Positions 11,154 to 23,702 of a stretch of 64,000 nt of DNA are shown here, piece after piece. The position numbers were made by a program, and so were the translations under genes. Within the stretch, counting starts at the first letter, position 1. Each line of letters opens with the position of its first letter. Origin of the DNA: Branchiostoma floridae (lineage: Eukaryota > Chordata > Leptocardii > Amphioxiformes > Branchiostomatidae); assembly GCF_000003815.2 (NCBI RefSeq), contig NC_049996.1:5403996-5467995 (forward strand), written 5' to 3'. Below the pieces are notes generated by a model that did no database searches, had not been told where the DNA came from, and saw only the letters and a list, made by a program, of their open reading frames with translations.

Positions 11154-14083
11154 GGTTTTGCTGCACCAAAATGTGGTCGAACCAGTTCACCAATGACTAA
11201 TCATCCTGACAGCGAAAACTGTTGATACAAAACAACCTTATGATTCTGCCTCAACACTGTCCCCGTTTCTGTCAATCAAAAAACGTTCCGCTCCATTCCG
11301 CTGTTATCAAGAACTAGCAAGACAACTCTGCCCGAAAATTCCAACAGCTTTTGACCTTTGACCCTCAGCTTTGTCTCTCGAAGTTGTTTTGAATCGGTCT
11401 GTCACAACGTTGTAGGGGTGCTATAGATAACGTTTCCTTCTAACACCAAGTGATGTTAAAAACCAGGTAAAATAGCAACGGTGAGGATTGAGCCTGATTG
11501 GCTGGTGTGAAAACTCATATATTCCAAGTATCGCACTGTACTTAACACAGGGTATCACAAGATTTGTATTTCTGTATCTGTATCTATATAGCCGGTATAA
11601 CTGCCGTTCGACGTAACACACCAGCTTCGCAGGCACGCGGCGCGGCAGCAGCTGGTTATATTACACCGAACGACTCATAACACCTAACTTTTGCACATCT
11701 ATCTGCAAGCGTTCTTTAAAACTACCCAGAGAAGATGCCCCTACTGTACTTGGTGATAACAAGTTCCACTCTAAGATACTTCTGGGAAAGCACGAATTTT
11801 TGAACACATCAATCCTAGGTTGGTAACTCTGGTATTTGAAGGTATGACTGTTTCTTGTTCTTTTTTGACCTGGTATTAGATACTTATCAGTTGGTATGTC
11901 CACCAGTTTATTGGTCATTTTGTACATCATGGAAAGTCTGGACATTTTCCTTCTATCTTCAAGTGACATCCACTGCAAATCTGTTTTCATTTTGGTAACA
12001 CTAGAATCCCTGTTATAGTTGTTTGTGCAGAATCGGGCAGCTTGGTTCTGTACCCTTTCAAGTTTATCTTTGTCTTTCTTTGTATACGGGTCCCATACTG
12101 TAGCGGCATATTCAAGGTTAGGTCTTACTAGTGACGTGTATGCAAGTGATTTTACCCTGGTTGTGCATGCCCACAAGTTGCGTTTGATTACTCCCAATGT
12201 CTGTTTAGCCTTGGTTGTTATTTTGTTAACATGGACACCCCACTTCAGCCCAGTTGTTAATGTAACACCCAGGTATGAGTGGGTTTTTGTGGTTTCTAAT
12301 GTCTGACCACAAAACTGGTAAGGGGACACACTTGGTGTTCGTTTGTTCGTTATGTGCATGATATAGCACTTATAAGGATTGAACAGCGTAAGTCATTTCT
12401 TTTGCAGTTCTTCCAGGGTGTTCAGATCTTTTTGAAGAACTTGTGAATCATTTTGTGTGGATACCTCTATGTATAACAGACAATCATCGGCGAATAACCT
12501 CACACTTGAATCGAGCTGGTCTGGTAAGTCGTTTATGTACAAGAGGAAGAGCAATGGTCCCAGCACAGTCCCTTGCGGAACTCCCGACGCTACTTTAACT
12601 GGAGCTGAGGCCTTCCCTTCCACCACTACCGTTTGCTCTCAAGATGACTCAGAACAACATTTTGTACTGTTTCACAGATGTCAGCTTTAAACGACGTCCA
12701 GTTTAAAGACACAGCAGTGGCATGGCTGCAAAGCTGGTATGTTACGCCCAAGGGTTAACTTACAAACAATTCAGATACAGGGACAATTGACATGACTTAT
12801 TTTTCTATCAACTTTTGTCTCTTCGTAAAATTTCACATTCCTACACCCGATTTGGCCTTATCGAAGTGTGACAGACATAATGTCATTATGTACATTTAAG
12901 AAATCATTAAGGTATGGAAATATGCTTCAGTCATTGCAACTCTGCAAATTCTCTACCTTTTCTTGAAAGCCCGAAGCCATGGATACGCCCCTATGCACCT
13001 TGTACAATACGGGGCCAACTTTGGCGGGAAAATGTATCATATCATCACTCTTAAAGTCTATATTGACTATTCTATCTGGACGTACAGAGTATATCCTCCA
13101 AATATTAACACAACATCAATCCTCTATTCTGTACTCCACATTGCCACTGCCGGGTAAAAATGGCACGGAAAATTGACAACTGCCGAGAAATGACCGTTGG
13201 GTGGTGTATGATGCACAATCTCCCTCATGAATCAATTCTTGGCGAATTGTCTCTCATCTTAGTAAGTATCAGATGGTCATTCGGGCATTCCTATAATTTC
13301 GAACGCCTGAAAGATAGTGCTCACCATACTACAAAGATAAATAAGCTTAAAAATAGTTCACAATCATATAAAAGGCTTATTCCCTCTATTTTGTGATCAT
13401 TCTGTCAACTCAAAAATTTTGACGACGGTAAAAATATAGTTTAGGGTTTCTGTGTGTCAGACTCCTTACAAAATCGCTCAGATGGAAAACGCCACATGTG
13501 TCGTGAGTGTTAAAGTCTCACAGCCTCTTAAAAATACAGATGCAAAGTTTTCCTTACTATGGTGAAGTTACAATATCAATTCCGATAGTAAACGTGTCCC
13601 ATTAATGTCAGTTTTTTTAAAGCTCTTGTTAGAAAAACATATACATGTTGCTCTGGCTCACAAATCAAGTGGATAAAGGGTCGGATTCATCAACTGTATC
13701 AAATAAGGTTAGACAAAGCCGCTGATACACACGACTTTATACAAACTCACTGATGCAGAAAAGGGGATCAAAAGGCCAAAGAAAAATGGCCATGAAATAT
13801 TTTGCAGGACTAGCGCTAAGGGCTACTATCCATCAAGTATGGCGTAATGGGAACATCTGACTAAAATCGGATACACAAACGTCGGTATTTTTCGTGCTGG
13901 AGACGAAGTAGCTTTGTTTCATACAGCAATAGCACTCATCACAGAACTGATGAAAACGCGTTATTATTAGACATACAGCAAAAGAGAATAACTTATCTCC
14001 AGTTCGCACAACAGAACAAATGAACAAGGTAACACAATGGAGAAAAAAAAGATGTAATGTAACCCTTTCAGTTTCTATTTAAA
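11154..14083. repeat. Tandem segmental duplication, unit 1 (about 2.9 kb)
   Basis: It starts GGTTTTGCTGCACCAAAATG and is collinear with 14296-17224 at an offset of about 3142 bp. Differences are only scattered substitutions and small indels. It carries one decayed LINE RT. The right part (12700-14083) has only short non-conserved ORFs, identical in the two units apart from substitutions. Confidence 0.9.
11661..12626 (-). pseudogene. 5'-truncated non-LTR retrotransposon reverse transcriptase (unit 1)
   Basis: Two pieces in the same frame are separated by one TGA near 12393. The N-terminal piece has RT motif 4 (SGVPQGTVLGPLLFLLYIND) and the catalytic box FADD. The C-terminal piece has the thumb region (LVRPNLEYAATVWDPY, ERVQNQAARF). 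A second TGA lies just upstream of the VVVEGKAS block. The endonuclease and the RT N-terminus are missing. The TGA sits where related proteins usually have Trp (inference). The family is CR1/jockey-like. It is a dead copy. Confidence 0.88.
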
Positions 14084-14295
14084 CCATATTGCTTATTACC
14101 TAAAGTTAGTTAAAATGTTATGTTTCAACTCCATATGTGTGTTTGCTTTCTTGTGAACAGAGCAATTGATTAGATTACATACATCCTTAGATAAAATCAG
14201 TTTTGCCACAGCGTAAAAAAGGAAAACTTTCAGCTATCAATTATCACTGTGCTTGTGAGAACAGGAAACGCTAAGTATCCTACAAATTTCTCACT

Positions 14296-17224
14296 GGTTT
14301 TGCTGCACCAAAATGTGGTCGAACCAGTTCATTAATGACTAATCATCCTGACAGCGAAAATTGTTGATACAAAACAACCTTATGATTCTGCCTCAACACT
14401 GTCCCCTTTTCTATCAATCAAAAAACGTTTTGCTCCATTCCGTTGTTATCAAGAACTAGCAAGACAACTCTGCCCGAAAATTCCAACAGCTTTTGACCTT
14501 TGACCCTCAGCTTTGTCTCTCGAAGTTGTTTTGAATCGGTCTGTCACAACGTTGTAGGGGTACTATAGATAACGTTTCCTTCTAACACCAGGTGATGTTA
14601 AAAATCAGGTAAAATAGCAACGGTGAGGATTGAGCCTGATTGTCTGGTGTGAAAACTCATATATTCCAAGTATCGCACTGTACTTAACACAGGGTATCAC
14701 AAGATTTGTATTTCTGTATCTGTATCTATATAGCCGGTATAACTGCCGTTCGGCGTAACACACCAGCTTCGCAGGCAAGCGGCGCGGCAGCAGCTGGTTA
14801 TATTACACCGAACGACTCATAACACTTAACTTTTGCACATCTATCTGCAAGCGTTCTTTAAAACTACCCAGAGAAGATGCCCCTACTGTACTTGGTGATA
14901 ACAAGTTCCACTCTAAGATACTTCTGGGAAAGCACGAATTTTTGAACACATCAATCCTAGGTTGGTAACTCTGGTATTTGAAGGTATGACTGTTTCTTGT
15001 TCTTTTTTGACCTGGTATTAGATACTTATCAGTTGGTATGTCCACCAGTTTATTGGTCATTTTGTACATCATGGAAAGTCTGGACATTTTCCTTCTATCT
15101 TCATCAAGTGACATCCACTGCAAATCTGTTTTCATTTTAGTAACACTAGAATCCCTGTTATAGTTGTTTGTGCAGAATCGGGCAGCTTGGTTCTGTACCC
15201 TTTCAAGTTTATCTTTGTCTTTCTTTGCATACGGGTCCCATACTGTAGCGGCATATTCAAGGTTAGGTCTTACTAGTGACGTGTATGCAAGTGATTTTAC
15301 CCTGGTTGTGCATGCCCACAAGTTGCGTTTGATTAATCCCAATGTCTGTTTAGCCTTGGTTGTTATTTTGTTAACATGGACACCCCACTTCAGCCCAGTT
15401 GTTAATGTAACACCCAGGTATGAGTGGGTTTTTGTGGTTTCTAATGTCTGACCACAAAACTGGTAAGGGGACACCCTTGGTGTTCGTTTGTTCGTTATGT
15501 GCATGATATAGCACGTATAAGGATTTAACTGCGTAATTCATTTCTTTTGCAGTTCTTCCAGGGTGTTCAGATCTTTCTGAAGAACTTGTGAATCATTTTG
15601 TGTGGATACCTCTATATATAACAGACAATCATCGGCGAATAACCTCACACTTGAATCGAGCTGGCCATGGTCTGGTAAGTCGTTTATGTACAGGAGGAAG
15701 AGCAATGGTCCCAGCACAGTCCCTTGCGGAACTCCCGACTCTACTTTAACTGGAGCTGAGGCCTTCCCTTCCACCACTACCGTTTGCTCTCAAGATGACT
15801 CAGAACAACATTTTGTACTGTTTCACAGATGTCAGTTTTAAACGACGTCCAGTTTAAAAGACACAGCAGTGGCATGGCTGCAAAGCTGGTATGTTACGCC
15901 CAAGGGTCGACTTACAAACAATTCAGATACAGGGACAATTGACATGACTTATTTTTCTATCAACTTTTGTCTCTTCGTAAAATTTCACATTCCTACACCC
16001 GATTTGGCCTTATCGAAGTGTGACAGACATTATGTCATTATGTACATTTAAGAAATCATTAAGGTATGGAAATATGCTTCAGTCATTGCAACTCTGCAAA
16101 TTCTCTACCTTTTCTTGAAAGCCCGAAGCCATGGATACGCCCCCATGCACCTTGTACAATACGGGGCCAACTTTGGCGGGAAAATGTATCATATCATCAC
16201 TCTTAAAGTCTATATTGACTATTCTATCTGGACGTACAGAGTATATCCTCCAAATATTAACAAGATCAATCCTCTATTCTGTACTCCACATTGCCACTGC
16301 CGGGTGAAAATGGCACGAAAATTGACAACTGCCGAGAAATGACTGTTGGGTGGTGTATGATGCACAATCTCCCTCATGAATCAATTCTTGGCGAATTGTC
16401 TCTCATCTTAGTAAGTATCAGATGGTCATTCGGGCATTCCTATAATTTCGAACGCCTGAAAGATAGTGCTCACCATACTACAAAGATAAATAAGCTTAAA
16501 AATAGTTCACAATCAAATAAAAGGCTTATTCCCCCTATTTTGTGATAATTCTGTCAACTCAAAAATGTTGACGACGGTAAAAGTATAGTTGAAGGTTTCT
16601 GTGTGTCAGACTCCTTACAAAATCGCTCAGATGGAAAACGCCACATGTGTCGTGAGGGTTAAAGTCTCACAGCCTCTTAAAAATACAGATGCAAAGTTTT
16701 CCTTACTATGGTGAAGTTACAATATCAATTCCGATAGTAAACGTGTCCCATTAATGTCAGTTTTTTTTTTTAAAGCTCTTGTTAGAAAATGTTGCTCTGG
16801 CTCACAAATCAAGTGGATAAAGGGTCGGATTCATCAACTGTATCAAATAAGGTTAGACAAAGCCGCTGATACACACGACTTTATACAAACTCACTGATGC
16901 AGAAAAGGGGATCAAAAGGGCAAAGAAAAATGGCCATGAAACATTTTGCAGGACTAGAGCTAAGGGCTACTATCCATCAAGTATGGCGTAATGGGAACAT
17001 CTGACTAAAATCGGATACACAAACGTCGGTATTTTTCGTGCTGGAGACGAAGTAGCTTTGTTTCATACAGCAATAGCACTCATCACAGAACTGATGAAAA
17101 CGCGTTATTATTAGACATACAGCAAAAGAGAACTTATCTCCAGTTCGCACAATAGAACAAATGAACAAGGTAACACAATGGAGAAAAAAGGGGATGTAAT
17201 GTGACCCTTACAGTTTCTATCTAA
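14296..17224. repeat. Tandem segmental duplication, unit 2 (about 2.9 kb)
   Basis: Second copy of 11154-14083, in the same orientation. About 210 bp of unrelated sequence separates the units. High identity over the whole length, including noncoding parts, indicates a recent duplication or an assembly-level haplotype duplication. Confidence 0.9.
14803..15777 (-). pseudogene. 5'-truncated non-LTR retrotransposon reverse transcriptase (unit 2)
   Basis: Near-identical to 11661-12626, with the same in-frame TGA between the FADD-containing piece and the thumb piece. Two small in-frame insertions distinguish it (extra residues after LPD and after SL). The shared nonsense codon shows the element was dead before the segment duplicated. 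Confidence 0.88.
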
Positions 17225-17784
17225 AGTCTATTATCTGTTACACAAAATGACCCAGTGCTTCAGTAGGTTCCTCTGCATCTTCCCCTCGCTGGAGGCTCTG
17301 TTGGGACCAGTCACATTCATGGTGTCCTGCAAGTTGTGACCATCTCCCCATGCCCCCGGTAAATCGTAATCTATGTGGGCATTTATTATATGGTCGTTCA
17401 TGGTGCGTTGCGTCTGCGCTGTAAGTACGCTATGTACTTGCAATACCGCGATATCTGCGTATTACTGCGTATAAAACGCAAACATATAGTGTCTTCATAC
17501 CGCACTCGACCAACGTGGGACCACTGCATTGTGTATGCATCACGTTTTGGCCACCAAACTGCGTACGAATAATAGTTTTGTGCATGTCCAAAACTATCGG
17601 GTGTACTGGGCATATATTTTTGTTTGCCTGCGTACTTGATACTTTCTAAAAACGATTCAGAAGCGTTTGAGGTGAGTCTTGTGCGTGCGGCCGCGTATGG
17701 AAGAAATTAGCCAATATGTCAAAACGGAACTCATGCGGCTTGAAAATATACGCAGGTGTGACCCCATCTTAAGGCCTCCTTTCT
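17225..17784. other. No gene or recognised repeat
   Basis: Short ORFs only, none with a recognisable domain. Confidence 0.4.
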
Positions 17785-18375
17785 AATTGAAGGCGCTCTC
17801 ACTGCTCTCTCGCTGTGATGAAAAATTGGCCAGAGCCCGGTGAGAGCTTTCTTGGCGCTCACGGTGCTCGCTGTGCGCTCTCTTGGCGCTCTCTCTACGC
17901 TCATGGTTGGATCGCCGTCCCCGCCGCTCTCATGGCGACTGTTTTGAGTCGTTTCAATATAGTCGCGGAGGTAATGGCGTTCTTGGTGACCATTCGGCTC
18001 CCACCGTGCTCTCTGCGCGCTTCCATGGCGACCTTGGCGACCACACCGCGCTCTCACCGCGCCATTATATCCCCTTTCCACTAGGACTGCGCTCTCGCCG
18101 CGAGCTCTCTGGGACCTAAAATTTGACGTATCGTTCAACGATATGTATAGAAAAGAAACAGATCTTTTTTTACACTTTCTGTGTTTTGTTGTCTCCTCAG
18201 TCACACTTTTACGTTTTGTATGATATACCATGTGTGAAAGCAAAGGTTACACATATCCTATTTAGGTCGCAGTGAGAGCGCAGCGCGATCGCCGTCCTAG
18301 TGGAAAGGGGGCATTACCAACTCGAGGTCACAGAGAGAGCGCGGTCAGAGCGCCGTCCCAATGGAAATGGTATAA
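17785..18375. mobile_element. GC-rich TIR element with CGCTCTC-type internal repeats
   Basis: The left end (around CTAATTGAAGGCGCTCTCAC) is the imperfect inverted repeat of the right end (around AGAGCGCCGTCCCAATGG). A further inverted pair lies inside (CCACTAGGA near 18080 and its partner near 18295). GC content is well above the surroundings. Long ORFs here are compositional. Superfamily uncertain. Confidence 0.6.
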
Positions 18376-18552
18376 CGACTATGTCTTCAACACCAGCCCG
18401 AGCAACAAAAAAAGGTGAAGCAGCTATGAAGGTAAATGACATGTCTCAACATCTATTCTTAACATGTAAGGAAATGGAATCACTAGATAAACAAAGTATC
18501 ACTTAAGGTTGTGAAAAAAATCTAAGAGGTCTGGACTCCATGCTATGTCTTG

Positions 18553-21297
18553 CAGGCTGGTATGTTACGCCAAAATCTAAACAATGCAGATACAGGGAAA
18601 ATTGGCTTTACCTATTTTGTAACGATCCTCATTTTTATGAAAAATAATCCCAATTTTGAACCTAATTTCTCCCAGCTGATGTACGACAAGACTTCATATC
18701 CTTCGTTGCCTTAGAAGAATCCTTTACTACTTAAAAAAATCTTCTTAAGTGAGAAGAGTGCAAGTTTTTTTTTTCTCAGAAGCCCGCAGGCAGGGATTGA
18801 CTCCAAAGCACGTTGCACAGCATGGACGGGAGTTTGGCAGGGATGTGTAATAAATAAATAGATAGTTTAGGCATCAAACCTGCTTCTAGTATGAGAAACT
18901 AGTTGTCTCATGAGCCAAATCATAGCCTTTAGGTATTATTTCACTTGCTCATATCTCCATACCGTTCTCCAGATTGCCACTATCTGGCACAAACGCAGAC
19001 AAAGTGGACTTGTGTCTAGAAGGCATTTCAAATGTGGATGATACAGAAAGCACCTCATGTATTAACTATCTTATAAATCACTACCCACCTTTAGTATCTG
19101 AAGATCTTTACTGTTGAAGCGAGGTACTTGTGTCTGCCGAACATAAAATAAGGTCAGTCGTCTGGAGATCAGAAAGGGGGCGTTGTCCAGGCCACCTGTA
19201 CCTTTCGTGGCCTTGCAAGTGTCCGATTCTAGCAGCGGATACAGATAGAGTTTGTGGATATTCAAATCATTATAGGGGTGACTAGAGACGTTTACAAACG
19301 CACAAAAAGCTAGAGGTGCTGACTTCGACCCGTGTAAGCACCTAAAATCGATGTGGTGTCAGCGAAGGTTCCTCGGGCTGACACAGGCCTGATCCCGATT
19401 CTTGCTGGACCTGCTTGGTAACAACGATACCATTTGGATCAGTCCATTTTGAAGCAAGACGGGAGGGGATAGTTTGTTTGACAGAAAAGTTCTTTGTAAA
19501 CAAGATGGCCGCCCGTTTTGTTTTGATTAAACTTCTGCTATTTTGTGATTCGTTTTGTATTTGTCTAGTCAACTAAGATTACTTAGGCTGCCCATTGCCC
19601 TTAAATTCAATAAGTAGAAACAAAATATCATGAGAACAGGTTGGTTGTGTGGTTTGGTTTGTAACTTGGTTAAGCTGTTCCCTGTCCAGTGACATGATCT
19701 TTATCTGTTATTCCGAAAGATTTCAAAGGTTTATTTCTCGTTAAATGAAAAATATATGTACGTACACAGCCTTACACCGGAGAAACGAAACGAATGAATC
19801 GACTTCTTTCAAGGAGGTCCTTACTAACGAAAAGGTTTTTATCATTTTTATTTTATTTTGTTTCATGAAATATGTTCTGGGGAAATGGGTAGCACAGTAT
19901 TTATAAAGTGATGGAATCAAAAGAGCATCGTTATGAAATTATCATGAAGAAATTGCAATCCTAGCGATATGCCTCAAAAGAAAATGTAATCTAATTTCAG
20001 TTTTATTTCATTAGGGACGAAAAAAGGCATTTTTTGTGTAATTAGGAGAATTTAATAAATTACTTACTAAGTACTAGAATGCAGCGAAATTTCTGCGAAA
20101 AACTCTGAAAGGAATGTAAATAAACTTTACAGCATCCATCAAACGTATTGTTTTATAACACTAGTAGAGAAATATGTGTTTCTGTGGTATTTTGTGTTTT
20201 CTTCCTAACAGACTACGTGATATAATATGCATGTTTGGGTCTTTTTGTAGCTTAAACAAAAAAAATGTTTTGCTAGACGGTAAGAGAATCGAATCTGTTA
20301 ACATATTATAGTTTAGTCTTCATCCAAAACAAACGTAATCCATCTTAAACACAAAAGGGCTTTCCTGTCTTGCACATTTAGAAAAAGCACATCTCAAACA
20401 GCCTATACCCGCCCGTTTTGCTTCAAAATGGACTGATCCTAATAGTATTGCTGTTACCCAGTACTTCCAGTCCGAACCGAGGTCAGGCCTGAGTCAACCT
20501 GAGGAACCTTCGCTGACACCACATCCATTTTAGGTGCTTACACGGGTTGAAGTCAGAAACTCTACCTTTTAGTGATTGCGCAAACGTCTCCTGTCACCTC
20601 TGTAATGATTTGAGTGCCCTTAAATTCTATCGGCTGCCACGGTTACCATCCAAAACTTGCAAGACCACAAAAGGCTCAGGTGGTCTGGACAACGCCCCCT
20701 TTCTGATCTCCAGACGGCTGACCCTTTTGTATGCCCGGCAGAACCGAGTACCTCGCTTCAACCGTGAAGATCTTCGGATACTAAAGGTAAGTAATGATTT
20801 GTAAATGGCTTATCCATAAGGTGCATTTTGTATATAATCAACACCTGTTGGGATTATTTCTTCGTTTTATAGTGGCAAACCCATGTACGTTAAAAGCTAT
20901 AAGCGTTTGGATTGATATCTAAAGGCTATGAGGTATCTTATATCTAAACAGGAAACGAATCTAGTCTGCTAAGAAAAATTTTATTAATTCTCTATTCATA
21001 TACCTGCCTTACTCTCGTACGTCCATGCTGTGCAACGTGCTTTAGAGCGGGTCCTTGCCTGCGGGCTTGCAAACAAAAAAACTTACACTGCGTAGCTCTT
21101 ATGACTAATTTCCAAGTCCTAAATGACGCCGAAAGACATTACGTTTTCTCGCACATCAGAAGGAACAATTAGGTTCAGAAATGCGATTACTTTAAAAAAA
21201 AAACATGAAGACTTTTAGAAAATAGGTCAAACCAATTTTCTCTGTATCTGCATTGTTGGGGCTGAAGACATCTTGGCGTAACATACCAGCCTGGAAG
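18553..21297. mobile_element. 2.7-kb element with about 0.9-kb inverted arms
   Basis: The left arm starts GGCTGGTATGTTACGCC and the right arm ends with its exact reverse complement. Arms of about 18553-19480 and 20400-21297 match over several blocks and enclose about 0.8 kb of AT-rich sequence. Each arm contains two protein-like segments conserved between arms: one ends SLTPHxF and a stop, the other contains GGLDNAPFLISRRLTL and runs to a GTAAGT-type (right arm) or GTGGGT (left arm) site. No known transposase was recognised. A related partial copy lies at 26370-26620. Confidence 0.65.
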
Positions 21298-21371
21298 GCA
21301 TGGCCTCGAGTCTAGTTTGGTCAGGCCCCCTCCGCTCCTGCCAGGGTGCAAAGCTTTACGAGAGAATAAAG

Positions 21372-21580
21372 TACTGTAAATGCAGAAATGTTCGCGGTGG
21401 ATTAATGTTTGCGGTTTTACTTCACCACGAACTTAAATCCACCGCGAACTTAAATCCATTTTTCTATTATGGTATTAGTCTGCAGTATATGGTGTTACCG
21501 CAAAATTAAAACCACCACGAAAAGTTCTTTTTCCGCTACCGCGAAATTAAATCCCCGTGAACTTAAATACATTTACAGTA
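21372..21580. mobile_element. MITE with TACTGTAAAT/ATTTACAGTA ends (family 1)
   Basis: A 209-bp element with terminal inverted repeats and internal CGCGGT/ACCGCG palindromes. Other copies are at 31620-31796, 47698-47899 and a fragment at about 31333-31391. Confidence 0.8.
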
Positions 21581-21589
21581 ATCGTGACA

Positions 21590-23700
21590 GTACCTGATAC
21601 GTGTGCTAAAAAGTAGAGCCGATGGTATTGAACAGTTTTTCTAAAGCTAACATGCATGTTTCTATCACGTATTTTATTCACAAGAAAAATAGACAGACAC
21701 ATAGCCCTGAAGTATAAAATGTTTTGAAAAGGTAATAAAGCAAATATAACATCCATTGGCATAATACCGGTCGGTTTACTGCAATTTCTCAAGCAATGCT
21801 AATTTGGCAAATGATCAACGCATCATTTTCTCCAGTTACATGTTGCTGTTACAGCTTACCTTTGCCACTTCTTCTAAGTAAATTATTTTGTCTCTCTGGT
21901 CCTGCTAAAAACATAATATCGTAATTGGAACACACCGCGGAATTGCACGGAGAACGGGCGCGTGGTTGGAAGGGGGTCGAATGAAACACGGCACAATTAA
22001 CTGCCGCTATGTACCTTTATTCATCCTCTGTTGTTCCTTTCTTTCCTGTTAGTAGTTGCACAAAACAAAAATCTGCATGAGCATACAGAAAGTCATGAGA
22101 AAATGGGCGTATACTGACAAGAATTTTCATTTAATTTTGGTCCGTGACAACCGCTATGACGTAAAACTTTACTGCTGGCCGTAGCATTAAAAATGGCGGG
22201 AAAATGGCGGCGTACGTTCATTTGACCCATTCAGCCGTAGATCCGGGCTATTATGCAACGGTTCCTCACACTTTTACACGAGTTGTAGGTCACCAAAAGA
22301 AATTCAAGATTGCTGTTGAATCATGCTCGTCTTGTGCCGTGAGCACATGTGATTATTATCTACAAATCTGGCGATGAACGTGACAGTGTGTTTGTCCCAC
22401 GACGAGCTCGCCTGCCCCGAAAATGACCAGAAAACTTTTGGCCTTGTTGTCTTCGAATGCATTGTTATCGATGCTTTGTAAATTATGTATTGGACACCTA
22501 GATGTCTGAAGTGTGCATACCTCAGAAATAACTATTGTTGCATGTGTAGATCTCTTTAAGTTCCACTATTTTTAATCGATATAAGGCTTATGACCGGTAT
22601 TATGCCAATGCATGTTATAGTTTCAATGAAAACATGGAGGCTTTCAACGCACCATTTTCCCCCGAGTTTTGTTTGTTTCTAATGCACTGTGAAAAGGATA
22701 TTGACCGAAACAAAATCATTACGAGTGGACCAAAGCTATCGAAGTACGACTCCGTGCTATGGCAGACAAGTTGTTGTTGTTGTTTTCAAAATCTTAAGCG
22801 TTGTTTTGCTTATCTAGTAATGTCCTCACCGAACACCTTATATGTTAAGAATGTGTGCATCCCGAACCGTGTGTCACAGCAGAATTGGTAGAAATTTGTG
22901 CTGAAAACTTTTGAATAACACCCTTAGCTACACGCCAAAAAGCAGTTACTCAAGCAACCAGACAGGGTTTTGGAAACGGTCAGACGTTTCAAACAACATT
23001 TTTAAAAAAGACTCTTAGCTCAAAAAGTAGTCACTCAAGCAACTGGACAGGATTTTGAAAACACTCAGACGTTTCAAACAACGTACGTTATTTTTCGAAA
23101 TCTTGCTGTTCCACTTTATTTTTGTGCAGCTGGTGTTAGGGACCTAGTCGCAAGTACCTCACCAGCTCTGTAATTTTGTATGTTATACTAGGTATTCAAA
23201 CGTTTTTCTAGCCTTTTTTCACATTGTTGTACTCTAATTTTTGTAACGCCAAATTTAAACTTCAAGTTTCCTCCCTAAGTAGGAAGGTTTGGATCTTTCA
23301 TTCCTCGTACACCCCTAGTTACGCCAAAGTTCTGCATTTGGCATAATTTGCTTATCTTTAGATTCTTACTGTTTCTATTTGCATTACATCTTGAAGTGAC
23401 ACACAACATCAAAGGGACATTCCACTCCACACGGGGGTGTTATTTTCCGACAGATCTCAATTTTAGAAAGTAATAACTGCATACTTCTTCACATTTTACG
23501 ATAAAGTACCCAGTTGCTCCACGTGCCTCAAAAGCATTCATTCTACTAAACTTCCCAAGTACCCTCTAATTGAATTAATCCTATGGCTGAATACAATGCA
23601 AAACTTGTAGATAAGGTTGCAACACTAATTTCAGGATCGCTGAGAAATCTAGTCTTGTTATCTCTTTTGCTATCTTATGAGCAATTTTCATTCTCGGTGT
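21590..23700. other. No gene seen; one short tandem repeat
   Basis: About 22930-23085 holds two copies of a roughly 100-bp unit containing AGTTACTCAAGCAAC-like and AGACGTTTCAAACAAC sequence, related to 26080-26170. The rest shows no supported feature. An 85-codon ORF at 22634-22891 has no recognisable domain. Confidence 0.5.
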
Positions 23701-23702
23701 GC

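Noticed and set aside
12019-12306. Plus-strand ORF duplicated at 15164-15451
   Set aside because: Antisense shadow of the LINE RT thumb region on the minus strand.
17731-18243. 170-codon minus-strand ORF
   Set aside because: It lies in the CGCTCTC-rich TIR element, is Arg/Ala/Glu-biased, and overlaps open antisense frames. It has no domain.
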